From positions 124,001 through 188,000 of the forward strand of contig NZ_AUHM01000006.1 in the NCBI RefSeq assembly GCF_000423185.1: a DNA stretch of 64,000 nucleotides. The letters are read 5' to 3'. The position numbers and the translations under genes are program-made. Origin of the DNA: Inquilinus limosus DSM 16000 (GTDB lineage: Bacteria; Pseudomonadota; Alphaproteobacteria; DSM-16000; Inquilinaceae). The notes beneath the pieces were generated by a model. That model was not told the origin of the DNA and did no database searches. It was given only the letters and a program-made list of their open reading frames with translations. Shown piece by piece: positions 44,372 to 52,931 of this stretch (position 1 is its first letter; each line of letters begins with the position of its first letter).

Positions 44372-45312
44372 CCGGCATGGCGATGACCGGCTCCATCGCG
44401 CATCGCATCGCCGGCCCGGGGCGCTCCCGCCTCGGGCCGGTGCGGATCCCGGCCCTGCTCCTGCTGCTGCCGGCGGCGGGAGCCCTGGCCGCGGTCTCGG
44501 TCTATCCGGTCGGGCTCGGCCTCTGGCTGTCCTTCCGCGACACCTCGCTGGCCGCGCCCGACGACGCCTTCCTCGGGCTGCGCAACTACCAGGACTTGAT
44601 CGCCGACCCGACCTTCTGGAACGCCTGGCTGCACACGGTCGAGTTCACGGTCGCCTCGACCCTGGCCGAGACGCTGCTCGGGCTCGGCATGGCGCTGATC
44701 CTCTACGAGTGGTTCATCGGCCGCGGCCTGGTGCGGGCGGCGATGCTGATCCCCTGGGCGATCCCGACCGTCGTCACCTCGAAGATGTTCGGCTGGCTGT
44801 TCGACGGCCAGAACGGCATCGTCAACCACCTGCTGCGCGCGACCGGGCTGATCGACCAGAACATCAACTGGTACGGGTCGACCGACACGGCGCTGCTGAC
44901 CATCATCATCGCCGATGTCTGGAAGACCACGCCCTTCATGGCGCTCCTGCTGCTGGCCGGGCTGCAGACCATCCCGCGCTCGCTGTCCGAGGCGGCGCTG
45001 GTCGACGGGGCCGGGCCGTGGGCGACCTTCTGGCGGGTGCGGCTGCCGCTCTTGATGCCGACACTGCTGATCGCGGCGCTGTTCCGGGCGCTCGACGCCT
45101 TCCGCATCTTCGACCTGGTCTATGTGCTGACCGGCGGCGGCCCCGCGGATTCGACCGAGACGCTGTCGACCCTGACCTACAAGACCCTCTTCTCGACGCT
45201 GCAGTTCGGCTACGGCTCGGCCATGGCCGCGACGATGTTCGCGACCGAGGTGCTGATCGCCGGGGTGTTCGGCGCCGTGCTGATCCGCAAGCTGCGGGAG
45301 ACCGAGCGATGA
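44368..45312 (+). CDS. Sugar ABC transporter permease (MalF-like)
   Basis: The protein has 314 residues. A GTG start overlaps the binding-protein stop (GTGA); ATG codons at 44377 and 44383 are alternatives. The protein has six membrane segments beginning IPALLLLLPAAGALAAVSVYPV, and the EAA loop IPRSLSEAALVDGAGPWATFWRVRLPLLMP. It pairs with the next gene. Confidence 0.91.
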   Translation: MTGMAMTGSIAHRIAGPGRSRLGPVRIPALLLLLPAAGALAAVSVYPVGLGLWLSFRDTSLAAPDDAFLGLRNYQDLIADPTFWNAWLHTVEFTVASTLAETLLGLGMALILYEWFIGRGLVRAAMLIPWAIPTVVTSKMFGWLFDGQNGIVNHLLRATGLIDQNINWYGSTDTALLTIIIADVWKTTPFMALLLLAGLQTIPRSLSEAALVDGAGPWATFWRVRLPLLMPTLLIAALFRALDAFRIFDLVYVLTGGGPADSTETLSTLTYKTLFSTLQFGYGSAMAATMFATEVLIAGVFGAVLIRKLRETER

Positions 45313-46178
45313 CGCCGCTTTCCGCCATGCGCGGCCGGCTGCTCGGCCTGCCGGTCTGGGTCTGGCGCGGCGTGCTGCTGCATGCCGGGGCCCTGTTCAT
45401 CGTCGCCTGGTCGGCCGGCCCGTTCCTGTGGCAGCTTTCGACCTCGCTGCAGGAGGACAAGGCGCTGGTCGCCGAGACGCCGAGCTGGCTGCCGATCCCG
45501 GCCACGCTGGTGCATTTCGTCAACATCTTCACGGTCAAGCAGTTCCAGCTCTATCTGCTGAACTCGGTGATCGTGGCCGGGGCGACGACCCTTTTCTGCC
45601 TGGTGCTCGGCGCGCTGGCCGCCTTTGCCCTGGCGCGGCTCGACATCAAGGGCCGCTTCGGCATCCTCGGGCTGATCCTGTCGATCTCGATGTTTCCGCA
45701 GATCGCGATCGTCGCGCCGCTCTACCTGCTCGCCGCCTCGATGGAGCTGCTCGACACCTACACGGTGCTGGTCGTGGTCTATGTCGCGCTCGGCCTGCCG
45801 CTCGTGATCTGGGTGCTGTTCGGCTACTTCCACAGCATCCCGCGCGAGATCGACGACGCGGCGCGGATGGACGGCGCCGGGCCGCTGACCATCCTGTTCC
45901 GCGTCACCCTGCCGATGTCGCTGCCCGGGGTGGTGACCACCGGGCTGCTCGGCTTCATCGCCGCGTGGAACGAGTTCATGTTCGCGCTGGCCTTCACCTC
46001 CGACATCGCGACGCAGACGGTGCCGGTCGGAATCGCCAACTTCACCAACCTCTACTACGTGCCCTGGGGCGACATCGCCGCCGCCTCGGTGGTGGTGACC
46101 GTGCCGCTGGTGCTGCTGGTGCTGGCCTTCCAGCGCCACATCATCGCCGGGCTGACGCAGGGGGCGGTCAAGGAATGA
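45309..46178 (+). CDS. Sugar ABC transporter permease (MalG-like)
   Basis: The protein has 289 residues from the ATG that overlaps the previous stop (ATGA). Six membrane segments are predicted, and the EAA loop is IPREIDDAARMDGAGPLTILFRVTLPMSLPG. The C-terminal QRHIIAGLTQGAVKE is the standard MalG-type ending. No ATPase gene follows; instead a repeat-rich spacer leads to the kinase gene. Confidence 0.92.
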   Translation: MTPLSAMRGRLLGLPVWVWRGVLLHAGALFIVAWSAGPFLWQLSTSLQEDKALVAETPSWLPIPATLVHFVNIFTVKQFQLYLLNSVIVAGATTLFCLVLGALAAFALARLDIKGRFGILGLILSISMFPQIAIVAPLYLLAASMELLDTYTVLVVVYVALGLPLVIWVLFGYFHSIPREIDDAARMDGAGPLTILFRVTLPMSLPGVVTTGLLGFIAAWNEFMFALAFTSDIATQTVPVGIANFTNLYYVPWGDIAAASVVVTVPLVLLVLAFQRHIIAGLTQGAVKE

Positions 46179-46203
46179 TGCCCGCCGCCCGACATATTGA
46201 TCC

Positions 46204-46302
46204 GTCATTGCGAGCGCAGCGAAGCAATCCAGGGCCGCTCGTCGAGGCCCCTGGATGGCCCCTTCTGAACGCAAGGAGGCGGCTTCGCCTCCTCGCCATG
46301 AC
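46204..46302. repeat. Palindromic intergenic repeat (GTCATTGCGAG type)
   Basis: The unit starts GTCATTGCGAGCGCAGCGAA and ends CTCGCCATGAC. It contains the near-perfect inverted repeat ATCCAGGG/CCCTGGAT and the 7-base stem GGAGGCG/CGCCTCC with loop GCTT. A related element is at 59897-59978. Repeats of this kind are dispersed through many alphaproteobacterial genomes. Confidence 0.65.
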
Positions 46303-46342
46303 GCTTGGGCATCTGCACATCTTCGAAGAGCAGATTCCTTTG

Positions 46343-46394
46343 CCTCTCCCGCTTGCCGGAGAGGCCGGACATCCGAAGGATGTCCGGGTGAGGG
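46343..46394 (+). repeat. Double-hairpin intergenic repeat, unit A
   Basis: CCTCTCC/GGAGAGG makes a first stem (46343-46364) and CCGGACATCC/GGATGTCCGG a perfect 10-base second stem with loop GAA (46365-46387), ending GTGAGGG. It is the same family as unit B but in opposite orientation. Confidence 0.6.
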
Positions 46395-46488
46395 GATCGC
46401 GGCCTTGCCGAAAGCACGGGCTTGCGGTGAGCGAGCGCATGATCCGCCCATGTCCTGAAACGCTGGCTCTGCTGTCGCGGCCGGGTCG

Positions 46489-46540
46489 CCCTCACCCGGT
46501 CTCGCTGCGCGAGCCCGACCTCTCCCGCAAGCGGGAGAGG
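46489..46540 (-). repeat. Double-hairpin intergenic repeat, unit B
   Basis: Read on the minus strand it gives CCTCTCCCGC-TT-GCGGGAGAGG (perfect 10-base stem, 46519-46540) and then a GC-rich stem and CCGGGTGAGGG, matching the order in unit A. The two units face each other about 95 bases apart. The whole spacer 46179-46644 holds only these repeats; no gene is supported in it. Confidence 0.6.
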
Positions 46541-46644
46541 CAATCTGTTCGTATGCCCGCCGTCCGGCGCCGCCCACCAATGTGTAGGTGCCTCAGCGCC
46601 ATGACGGGGGAAGGACTGAAGAGCCGATCCCGAGGGCCAATGGC

Positions 46645-47883
46645 ATGAGGTGGGACCGCCGTTACCGCGACCTGTCCGCCCGGCTGCCGTGTCTCGCCGC
46701 CACGGCCCGGCCGACACTCTGTGGGCTGACCACCTGCGTCGACGCCTATCTGCCGCTGCACCGCGCCTGGCCGGTGCTGGCGGCTGAGCCCGGCACCCCC
46801 GCCGCGGCGCTGGCGGCGCAGCTGCTGCGCCGGGCCGCGGAAGGGATCGGCGGCGAGGTCCTGGTCGACTGGCCGGAGGGGCCGGCCTGGATCGACCGGC
46901 ATCTCCACTCCACCCCCGGCCTCGGCGGCACCGGCGCCCAGGCGGCCCAGGCGCTGGCCCTGCTGGGGGCGCCGGCGCTGCTGGCCCTCGGCGACCGCAC
47001 GCCGGCGCAGCTCGGCCTGTTGCACCCCGATATCCGCCTGGCCGAAGGCGACCGCATCGTCGCCGCGCGGGAGGCGCGGCCAGGCGGGGTCGGCAAGCCG
47101 GCTCATTACATCTTCGAGTTCACCGCCGGCACCCCGGTCGGGCCGGCGATGCCGCGGCGCTCCTCCCGCACCATCGTCCGCTTCGCCGACGAGGGGCTGG
47201 ACGACGATCCGGATTTTTGGCTCGCCAGCGTTGGCTTGGCGTTGACGGCCGGGGCCGGGATCCTGTCCGGTTTCAACGGCCTGCCGCCGGACGCGGTCGA
47301 CGCCTCCATCCGATCCGCCGCCGAACTCGCCGATGCCTGGCGAGCGGCGGGGCTCGGGCTGATCCATCACGAGCTCGGCGACTATCCGCATGCGGCGCTG
47401 CGCGACCGGGTGGTGGCGGGGCTGACGCCGCACGCCAGCTCCTTCGGCCTCAGCCTGTCGGAGCTGGAGGCGCTTTCGCCCGGCGCCGGCGACCCCGGCG
47501 CCAAGGCCCGCGCCCTCGGCGACCGCTTCGGCCTGAACCGGGTCTGCGTCCATGCCGACGGCTGGGCGCTGGCGGCGACCCGCGGCGATCCGCAGGCGGA
47601 GCTGGAGGCGCTGATGGCCGGCTGCCTGTTGGCCGCCACCCGCGCCGCCTTCGGCACCCCGACCAATCCGGACGGCATCCCGCCCGGCGCCGTGTTCCCC
47701 CCGCTGCCCGTCCCGGTCTGGGACCGCCGCGACGGCTGGACCATGGTCGCCTGCGCCGCCCCCTATCTCGAACGCCCCGCGGCCACGATCGGCCTCGGCG
47801 ACACTTTCCTGGCCGGCTGCCTGCTCGTGCTCGGCCAGCCGCCCGAAACCCTGTCCACCCTGACATCCGTAGAAGAGGACTGA
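46645..47883 (+). CDS. ADP-dependent phosphofructokinase/glucokinase-family sugar kinase
   Basis: The protein has 412 residues from the ATG at 46645; ribosome site weak. It matches the ADP-dependent PFK/GK fold, not ordinary PfkB or PfkA. Landmarks in order are GLGGTGAQAA (92-101), YIFEFTAGT (155-163), FNGLPPDA (210-217), HHELGDYPHAALRD (241-254), TPHASSFGLSLSELEAL (261-277) and the nucleotide/catalytic motif GLGD (383-386) in TIGLGDTFLAG. ADP-using kinases are best known from archaea and animals. A LacD-type aldolase starts four bases after its stop, so a hexose-phosphate to hexose-bisphosphate step seems likely. Whether ADP is truly the donor is not shown. Confidence 0.72.
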   Translation: MRWDRRYRDLSARLPCLAATARPTLCGLTTCVDAYLPLHRAWPVLAAEPGTPAAALAAQLLRRAAEGIGGEVLVDWPEGPAWIDRHLHSTPGLGGTGAQAAQALALLGAPALLALGDRTPAQLGLLHPDIRLAEGDRIVAAREARPGGVGKPAHYIFEFTAGTPVGPAMPRRSSRTIVRFADEGLDDDPDFWLASVGLALTAGAGILSGFNGLPPDAVDASIRSAAELADAWRAAGLGLIHHELGDYPHAALRDRVVAGLTPHASSFGLSLSELEALSPGAGDPGAKARALGDRFGLNRVCVHADGWALAATRGDPQAELEALMAGCLLAATRAAFGTPTNPDGIPPGAVFPPLPVPVWDRRDGWTMVACAAPYLERPAATIGLGDTFLAGCLLVLGQPPETLSTLTSVEED

Positions 47884-47886
47884 ACG

Positions 47887-48888
47887 ATGGTTTCCCTGCC
47901 CGCCGCCCGCGACCCCGGCAAGATCCGCAGCCTGCAGCGCGTCACCTCGGCCGACGGCTTCTTCCTGATCTGCGCGCTCGACCACCTGTCGGATTTCCAG
48001 GAGCTGCTGGCGCCGGATCCGGATAAGGTCGACTACGCCATGACGGTCGCGGCGAAGATCGAGCTGGTGCGGGCGCTGTCGCCTGAGGTCAGCGCCTTCC
48101 TGCTCGACCCGCGCTACGGCCTGGCCCCGGCGCTGGCGTCGCGCGCCCTGCCGGGGTCGGTCGGGCTGATGGCGAGCATCGAGGACGAGGGCTACAACGG
48201 CGCCGCCGCGGCGCGCGAGACCCGGTTCCGCGCCGGCTGGGGCACCCGCAAGATGAAGGCGATGGGTGTCGACACCTGCAAGCTGCTCTGGTTCTACCGG
48301 CCGGAGAGCGCGGTGGCCGAGCATCAGCGGCAGGTGGTGCGCGATCTCGCCGCCGAATGCGCCAGCCTGTCGCTGCCGCTGGTGGTGGAGCCGATCTGGT
48401 ATCCGCTGCCGGGCGAGGATGCGTCGAGCGCCGCCTGGAAGGCGAAGCGGATCGAGGGCATCGTCGCCTCGGCGCATGAGGCGAACGGCTATGGCGTCGA
48501 CATGCTGAAGGTGGAGTTCCCCGGCGATGTCGGCACCGAGGAGGGGAGGGCCGCCGCCCTCGATGCCTGCCGGCGGCTCGACGGCGGCATCTCGGTGCCC
48601 TGGGTGATCCTGTCGGCCGGCGTCGGCTATGCCGATTTCCGCACCCAGGTCGAGATCGCCTGTAAGGCCGGCGCCTCCGGCTTCCTGGCCGGCCGCTCGA
48701 TCTGGCGCGACGCCGCCTCGACCCATGATCCCGCCAAGAAGGCGGCGGCGCAGAAGGATGCGGCCGGACGGCTGGCGGAGCTCGCATCCATCACCCGCAA
48801 GCACGGCCGGCCCTATGTCCCGGCTCTGGAGCCCGCCGCCGTGGCCCAGACCTATCCTGAGTTCTGGTACGCCGGGTGGCAGAACTGA
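47887..48888 (+). CDS. Class I aldolase, tagatose-1,6-bisphosphate aldolase (LacD) family
   Basis: The protein has 333 residues, similar in length to LacD. The barrel begins SADGFFLICALDHLSDF. The predicted Schiff-base lysine is K208 in YGVDMLKVEFPGD, placed as in LacD (DxLKVE). LSAGVGYADFRTQVEIACKAGASGFLAGRSIWRD forms the phosphate-binding end of the barrel. It would split a ketose-1,6-bisphosphate (or related 1-phosphate) into two C3 units. It starts four bases after the kinase stop and is followed by a good terminator. Confidence 0.85.
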   Translation: MVSLPAARDPGKIRSLQRVTSADGFFLICALDHLSDFQELLAPDPDKVDYAMTVAAKIELVRALSPEVSAFLLDPRYGLAPALASRALPGSVGLMASIEDEGYNGAAAARETRFRAGWGTRKMKAMGVDTCKLLWFYRPESAVAEHQRQVVRDLAAECASLSLPLVVEPIWYPLPGEDASSAAWKAKRIEGIVASAHEANGYGVDMLKVEFPGDVGTEEGRAAALDACRRLDGGISVPWVILSAGVGYADFRTQVEIACKAGASGFLAGRSIWRDAASTHDPAKKAAAQKDAAGRLAELASITRKHGRPYVPALEPAAVAQTYPEFWYAGWQN

Positions 48889-48938
48889 CGGCGGCTGCCG
48901 GCAGTCGGCCGGTCGTCACCGTTCGCGCAATGGGCGGA

Positions 48939-48970
48939 GACGGCGCCGTCGGATGATTCGCGGCGCCGTC
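48939..48970 (+). terminator. Intrinsic terminator after aldolase gene
   Basis: GACGGCGCCG (48939-48948) pairs exactly with CGGCGCCGTC (48961-48970) across a 12-base loop and is followed by TTGTTCT, 51 bases past the aldolase stop. Confidence 0.65.
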
Positions 48971-49125
48971 TTGTTCTGGAAGATCGTGGATCACTTCGCG
49001 ACGGAAGCCTGACAGGAATCATCCAGCACGGCTGGTACTTTGCGGCGAGTGCTGCTTTTTTGCTGGAGGATTGGCCTCTCCGGTGCCAAGCTGGCGTTAT
49101 TCTTTGATCGAATTACGATGACGCC

Positions 49126-49314
49126 ATGACCCAGCCTCGGCCTCAGGCCAACGACAATCTCAGCCCCGAAGACCTTTGCGGGTTGAGGATCGACGAGATG
49201 AAGCGCCAGCTGGTCGCCAGGATCGCCTGCGCCGCGCGGCGCGCGCAGCCCTTGCCCTCCGAGCCGGCCCGGACATCGGAACGATACGTCTCTCGGCCGG
49301 CGACAGGCCTCTAG
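49126..49314 (+). CDS. Possible small protein, 62 residues
   Basis: An ATG-to-stop frame encodes a basic 62-residue product with the segment DNLSPEDLCGLRIDEMKRQLVARIACAARRAQ, which looks helical. There is no convincing ribosome site and I recognise no family. It may be a spurious frame in an otherwise gene-free stretch. Confidence 0.25.
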   Translation: MTQPRPQANDNLSPEDLCGLRIDEMKRQLVARIACAARRAQPLPSEPARTSERYVSRPATGL

Positions 49315-49685
49315 AGAGAATCAGCCGGGGCGACAGCGAAGTCGCAGGTCACCGGCGGCCAAACCCTGGTGATGTCAACGAAGCGCCCAAGGCACGGGCG
49401 CTGCGGACGCCTGTCCGGCGGGGCGCAAGTGCCGCCGCGATTGACGATTCATGGGCATGGATGCGGCTATCGTCCAGTCAAAATCGTCTATCGAGCGAGT
49501 TTCTGAAAATATTGAATCGATTTTCTATTTTATTCTCCCAATCATCGAAGGCGAGTTGCAATTCTGAATGAATAGAATCACCTTGCTGCCGGTTTGGTTG
49601 GGTCTTTATAGATTTCGAAGGTTCCGTTGATCGGGTCCTCGATGGAAGCTGACTTCAGGACAATCCGAAAGAGGGGTGATTCGCG
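49315..49685. other. Gene-free region, AT-rich in its second half
   Basis: No gene is supported here. From about 49480 to 49620 the sequence is AT-rich and includes the inverted repeat GAAAAT-N9-ATTTTC. It probably carries the promoter of the following cyclotransferase-like gene, but I see no clear -35/-10 pair. Confidence 0.4.
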
Positions 49686-50470
49686 ATGAAGCGAAGAGAC
49701 TTGATGACCTCCGGGCTCGCCGTGCTCGTGCTGGCTTCGGCGGCACCTGGAGCCGGCGCGGCGGAGTGGTGGGGGAAGAAGCTGCCCGGCCAGCCGCAGA
49801 ACTTCATCTTCGGCTACGGCTCGCTGATCAACACCGCGTCCCGCAACTCCACCGCCAGCAAGCCGATCGACGCGATCCCGGTGCGGGTTTCGGCCTCCTT
49901 CGGCTATGTCCGGGCCTGGGTCGACCGCGCGAAATCCGGTTTCACCGCCCTCGGGCTGCGCAAGCCGAAGGCCGGCGAGCAGGCGATGACGATCAACGGG
50001 GTGCTCTACCCGGTCGAAGGCGACGACATGGGCGCCTTCGATGCGCGCGAGGCCGGCTACAAACGCATGGAGGTGCCGCGCGACGCGATAGAGGCGGTGT
50101 CCTGGGAGCAGGCGCCCCCCGAGGGCAAGATCTGGGTCTATGTCTCGGTCGGCAAGGACGGCACGCCCGGCGAGGGGTTGGAGCCGCCTTCGGCCGACTA
50201 TCCGCTGCTGCAGTCCTATGTCGATGGGTCATCGACGGCGCCCTGGAATACGGCCCCGACTACGCCCGCGAGCTGATCGAGACGACCGCGGATTGGAGCC
50301 CGTACTGGCTGAACGACCGCGAGCTTCCCCGCCGGCCCTGGGTTTACGACAAGAACTACGCGACCGTGGACAGGCTGCTGGAGGACACGGCGCCGGCGGC
50401 GCCGCACCTCAAGGACCGCCTGTTTCCCGAGGTCTACGCCATCCGAAACGTGGCGCCGGCCGCGCAGTGA
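49686..50470 (+). pseudogene. Gamma-glutamylcyclotransferase-like protein, frameshifted
   Basis: The first part (from 49686) encodes a signal peptide (MKRRDLMTSGLAVLVLASAAPGAGAA), the family motif FGYGSL (42-47) and the likely catalytic glutamate E122 in FDAREAGYKRM. After LQSYVD near 50225 the frame goes wrong. The sensible continuation (WVIDGALEYGPDYARELIETTADWSPYWLNDRELPRRPW to the stop at 50470) lies in another frame and fits exactly if one T is missing from a GATTGG. So this is either a one-base-deletion pseudogene or a sequencing error. An intact product would be about 260 residues and exported. It is unrelated in function to its transporter neighbours as far as I can see. Confidence 0.8.
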
Positions 50471-50612
50471 GGCGGCGCCGGCAGCGCCTTCGCAGCGCAC
50501 CGGTCTTCCTCTGAGCCGCATCCGAGCCGAAGCCCCGCGGGTTGCCGCCCGCGGGCTTCTCCGTTCTCCGGGGGAGGCATTCGGAATCGATCGGCTGCAA
50601 TAGAATGGCTGG

Positions 50613-50643
50613 TTGACTCATCATACCAGCACACCATAATACC
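50613..50643 (+). promoter_or_regulatory. Sigma-70-like promoter with overlapping NanR-like operator hexamers
   Basis: TTGACT (50613-50618) and CATAAT (50635-50640) are 16 bases apart. On the minus strand GGTATG (50622-50627) and GGTATT (50638-50643) lie in the same orientation 16 bases apart, overlapping this promoter. NanR is known to bind direct GGTATA repeats, and a NanR-like protein is encoded at 54812. The site is about 75 bases before the binding-protein gene. Confidence 0.5.
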
Positions 50644-50717
50644 GGTAACCAACGGGCGGAGCCGAACCGCCGGACATAGACGACGACCGCAACGTCTTCA
50701 TCGCCGGGGAGGGCGAC

Positions 50718-51995
50718 ATGCAGGCTCTGACGCGTCGATCCATGGTCGCGGGCGCAGCGATGCTGACCGCGGCGTTCGCCGCCGGTCCCGGTTGGGGCCA
50801 GGAAGCGCCTTCGAAGCCGGTCACGATTGAGTTCTTCGGGCTCGCCTCGCACAACTGGCCGCTGGTGATCGAACGCTTCCAGGCCGACTACCCGACCGTC
50901 ACGGTGCACTTAACCAAATTCGGCACCGACGAGCTGAAGCAGGCCCTGCGCGTGGCCGCCGCCTCGGGCAAGTTGCCGGATGCCTGGTGGAACTGGGGCG
51001 GGTCGTTGGCCTCGCCCTACAACCGGGCCGGCCACGCGCTGAAGCTGACGCCGGAATTGCTGACCGCTCTCGGGGTCGAGGCCAATGTGACCACGGCGGC
51101 GCTCGACATCACCCGCGACGGCGCCGACCTCTACGGCATCCCGAACAAGATCGGGCCTTTCGGCTTCATCTACAAGAAAGCGCTGTTCGACAAATACGGA
51201 CTGCAGCCGCCGCAGAGCTTCGCCGAGCTGGAGAAGGTGGCGGAGACGTTGAAGGCGAACGGTGTCACGCCGTTCTCGATCGGCGGCAAGTTCAGCTGGA
51301 TGACGATGCGCTTCTTCGACTTCTTCCTGGAGCATTACGCCGGGGCGGAGGGGCACGACGCGCTGCTGGACATGAGGGAATCCTGGGAGTCCGAGCCGGT
51401 CATCCAGTCCTTCGCCAAGCTGAAGGAATGGGCCGACAAGGGCTATTTCCCGGACGGGTTCCTCAATGTCGACCCCGCCACCAACATGCCGCTGCTCTAC
51501 AACGACCAGGCGGCGATGGTGTTCGACACGCCGAGCCTCGAGCTCAGCCGGATCATGCGCGAGGGCAAGTCGCCGGCCGATTACGGCACCTTCCCGCTGC
51601 CGACCGACCGGAGCCCGAAGCGGGTGCCGGGGTCGCCGTCGCAGATCCAGGTCAATGCGAAGTCGCCCGAGGATGTGCGCAAGGCCGCGCTGCTGTTCGC
51701 CAGCTATGTCGTGCGGCCGGAGATCGCGCCGGTGACGGCGCAGGCGGTCGGGTTCCCGAGCGCGACCAAGGACATCCTGCCCGCCGAGGACCTGCCGATC
51801 CAGCGGCAATGGTCGCAATGGACCCAGGGCGAGATCGGCTTCTACCGGCTGACCGACCAGGGCCTGCCGCAGGATGTCGTCGCCGCCTATTTCGAGGCGC
51901 AGGATTCGGTGCTGCTGGACCTGATGACGCCCGAGGAGGCGGCGGCCCAGGTGCAGGAGGCGATTGAGCGCAGCAAGACCCGCGCCAGCAACTGA
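50718..51995 (+). CDS. CUT1-type sugar ABC transporter substrate-binding protein
   Basis: The protein has 425 residues. The N terminus is Tat-like (LTRRSMVAGAAMLTAAFAAGPGWGQ). The mature family 1 protein begins KPVTIEFFGLASHNWPLVIERFQADYP and contains KLPDAWWNWGGSLASPYNRAGHALKLTPELL and IPNKIGPFGFIYKKALFDKYG. It is the first gene of an importer, hydrolase and regulator run. Confidence 0.91.
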   Translation: MQALTRRSMVAGAAMLTAAFAAGPGWGQEAPSKPVTIEFFGLASHNWPLVIERFQADYPTVTVHLTKFGTDELKQALRVAAASGKLPDAWWNWGGSLASPYNRAGHALKLTPELLTALGVEANVTTAALDITRDGADLYGIPNKIGPFGFIYKKALFDKYGLQPPQSFAELEKVAETLKANGVTPFSIGGKFSWMTMRFFDFFLEHYAGAEGHDALLDMRESWESEPVIQSFAKLKEWADKGYFPDGFLNVDPATNMPLLYNDQAAMVFDTPSLELSRIMREGKSPADYGTFPLPTDRSPKRVPGSPSQIQVNAKSPEDVRKAALLFASYVVRPEIAPVTAQAVGFPSATKDILPAEDLPIQRQWSQWTQGEIGFYRLTDQGLPQDVVAAYFEAQDSVLLDLMTPEEAAAQVQEAIERSKTRASN

Positions 51996-52019
51996 CCCGC
52001 ACCAGCAGGAGACCGCGGC

Positions 52020-52931
52020 ATGGCAGAGGCCGGCCTGCAGACGAGACGGCTGTCGCGCAAATTCGTGGACGAGGTGGCGGCGCCCTGGCTGTTCCTGGCT
52101 CCGGCCGCGCTGATCTTCACGGTCGTGCTGGTCTATCCGATGACCTATTCGACCTGGCTCAGCCTCTTCCGCTGGGACGGCGTCTCGCCGGACAAGACCT
52201 GGGCGGGGCTCGGCAACTATGTCGAGCTGTTCACGCGCAACCGGGTGTTCTGGATCGCGCTCAAGAACAACGTGGCCTGGAGCCTGCTGTCGCTCGTCGT
52301 CCCGACCGGGATCGGCCTGGCCCTGGCGCTGGCCCTCGACGGGCGGTTCCGGGGCAGCGCCTTCTTCCGCAGCGTCTTCTACTTCCCGGCGATCCTGTCG
52401 ATGAGCATCGTCGGGCTGATCTGGAGCTGGATGTACCACCCCAGCCTCGGCCTCCTGAACCAGCTGCTCGAGACGCTCGGCCTCACGGGTCTGGAGCGCA
52501 ACTGGCTGTCCGACCCGAAGATCGCGCTCTACTCCGTCTTCGTCGCCGCCGCCTGGCACAATGCCGGCCTGCCGATGCTGCTGTTCCTGGCCGGGCTGCA
52601 GACCATCCCCAAGGAGGTGCTGGACGCCGCCCGCATCGACGGCGCCGGCCGGTTCCAGCGCTTCTGGTACGTGACCTTTCCGCTGCTGCGAGAGACCACC
52701 ATGGTGGTGGTCGCGATCACCGCGATCAACTCGCTCAAGGTCTACGACATCATCTATGTCATGACCTATGGCGGCCCGGCGAACCGTACCCAGGTGCTGG
52801 GCAGCTGGATGTATTTCCTGACCTACAACCACAACGAGGTCGGGCTCGGCACCGCCATCGCCGTCATCCTGTTCCTGCTGACCCTGATCTTCGCCGTGCC
52901 CTACACCCGCCATATGGTGCGCAGCCGATGA
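52020..52931 (+). CDS. Sugar ABC transporter permease (MalF-like)
   Basis: The protein has 303 residues with six membrane segments starting LFLAPAALIFTVVLVYPM. The EAA loop is IPKEVLDAARIDGAGRFQRFWYVTFPLLR. CAGGAGA precedes the ATG. The stop overlaps the next permease (ATGA). Confidence 0.92.
   Translation: MAEAGLQTRRLSRKFVDEVAAPWLFLAPAALIFTVVLVYPMTYSTWLSLFRWDGVSPDKTWAGLGNYVELFTRNRVFWIALKNNVAWSLLSLVVPTGIGLALALALDGRFRGSAFFRSVFYFPAILSMSIVGLIWSWMYHPSLGLLNQLLETLGLTGLERNWLSDPKIALYSVFVAAAWHNAGLPMLLFLAGLQTIPKEVLDAARIDGAGRFQRFWYVTFPLLRETTMVVVAITAINSLKVYDIIYVMTYGGPANRTQVLGSWMYFLTYNHNEVGLGTAIAVILFLLTLIFAVPYTRHMVRSR

Noticed and set aside
46179-46644. Coding sequence in the spacer before the kinase gene
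   Set aside because: Frames are explained by palindromic repeats; there is no ribosome site and no protein-like composition.
46645-48888. Sulfoquinovose (sulfo-EMP) pathway
   Set aside because: A kinase and a class I aldolase are present, but no sulfoquinovosidase, isomerase or sulfolactaldehyde reductase is near, and the kinase is not of the YihV type.
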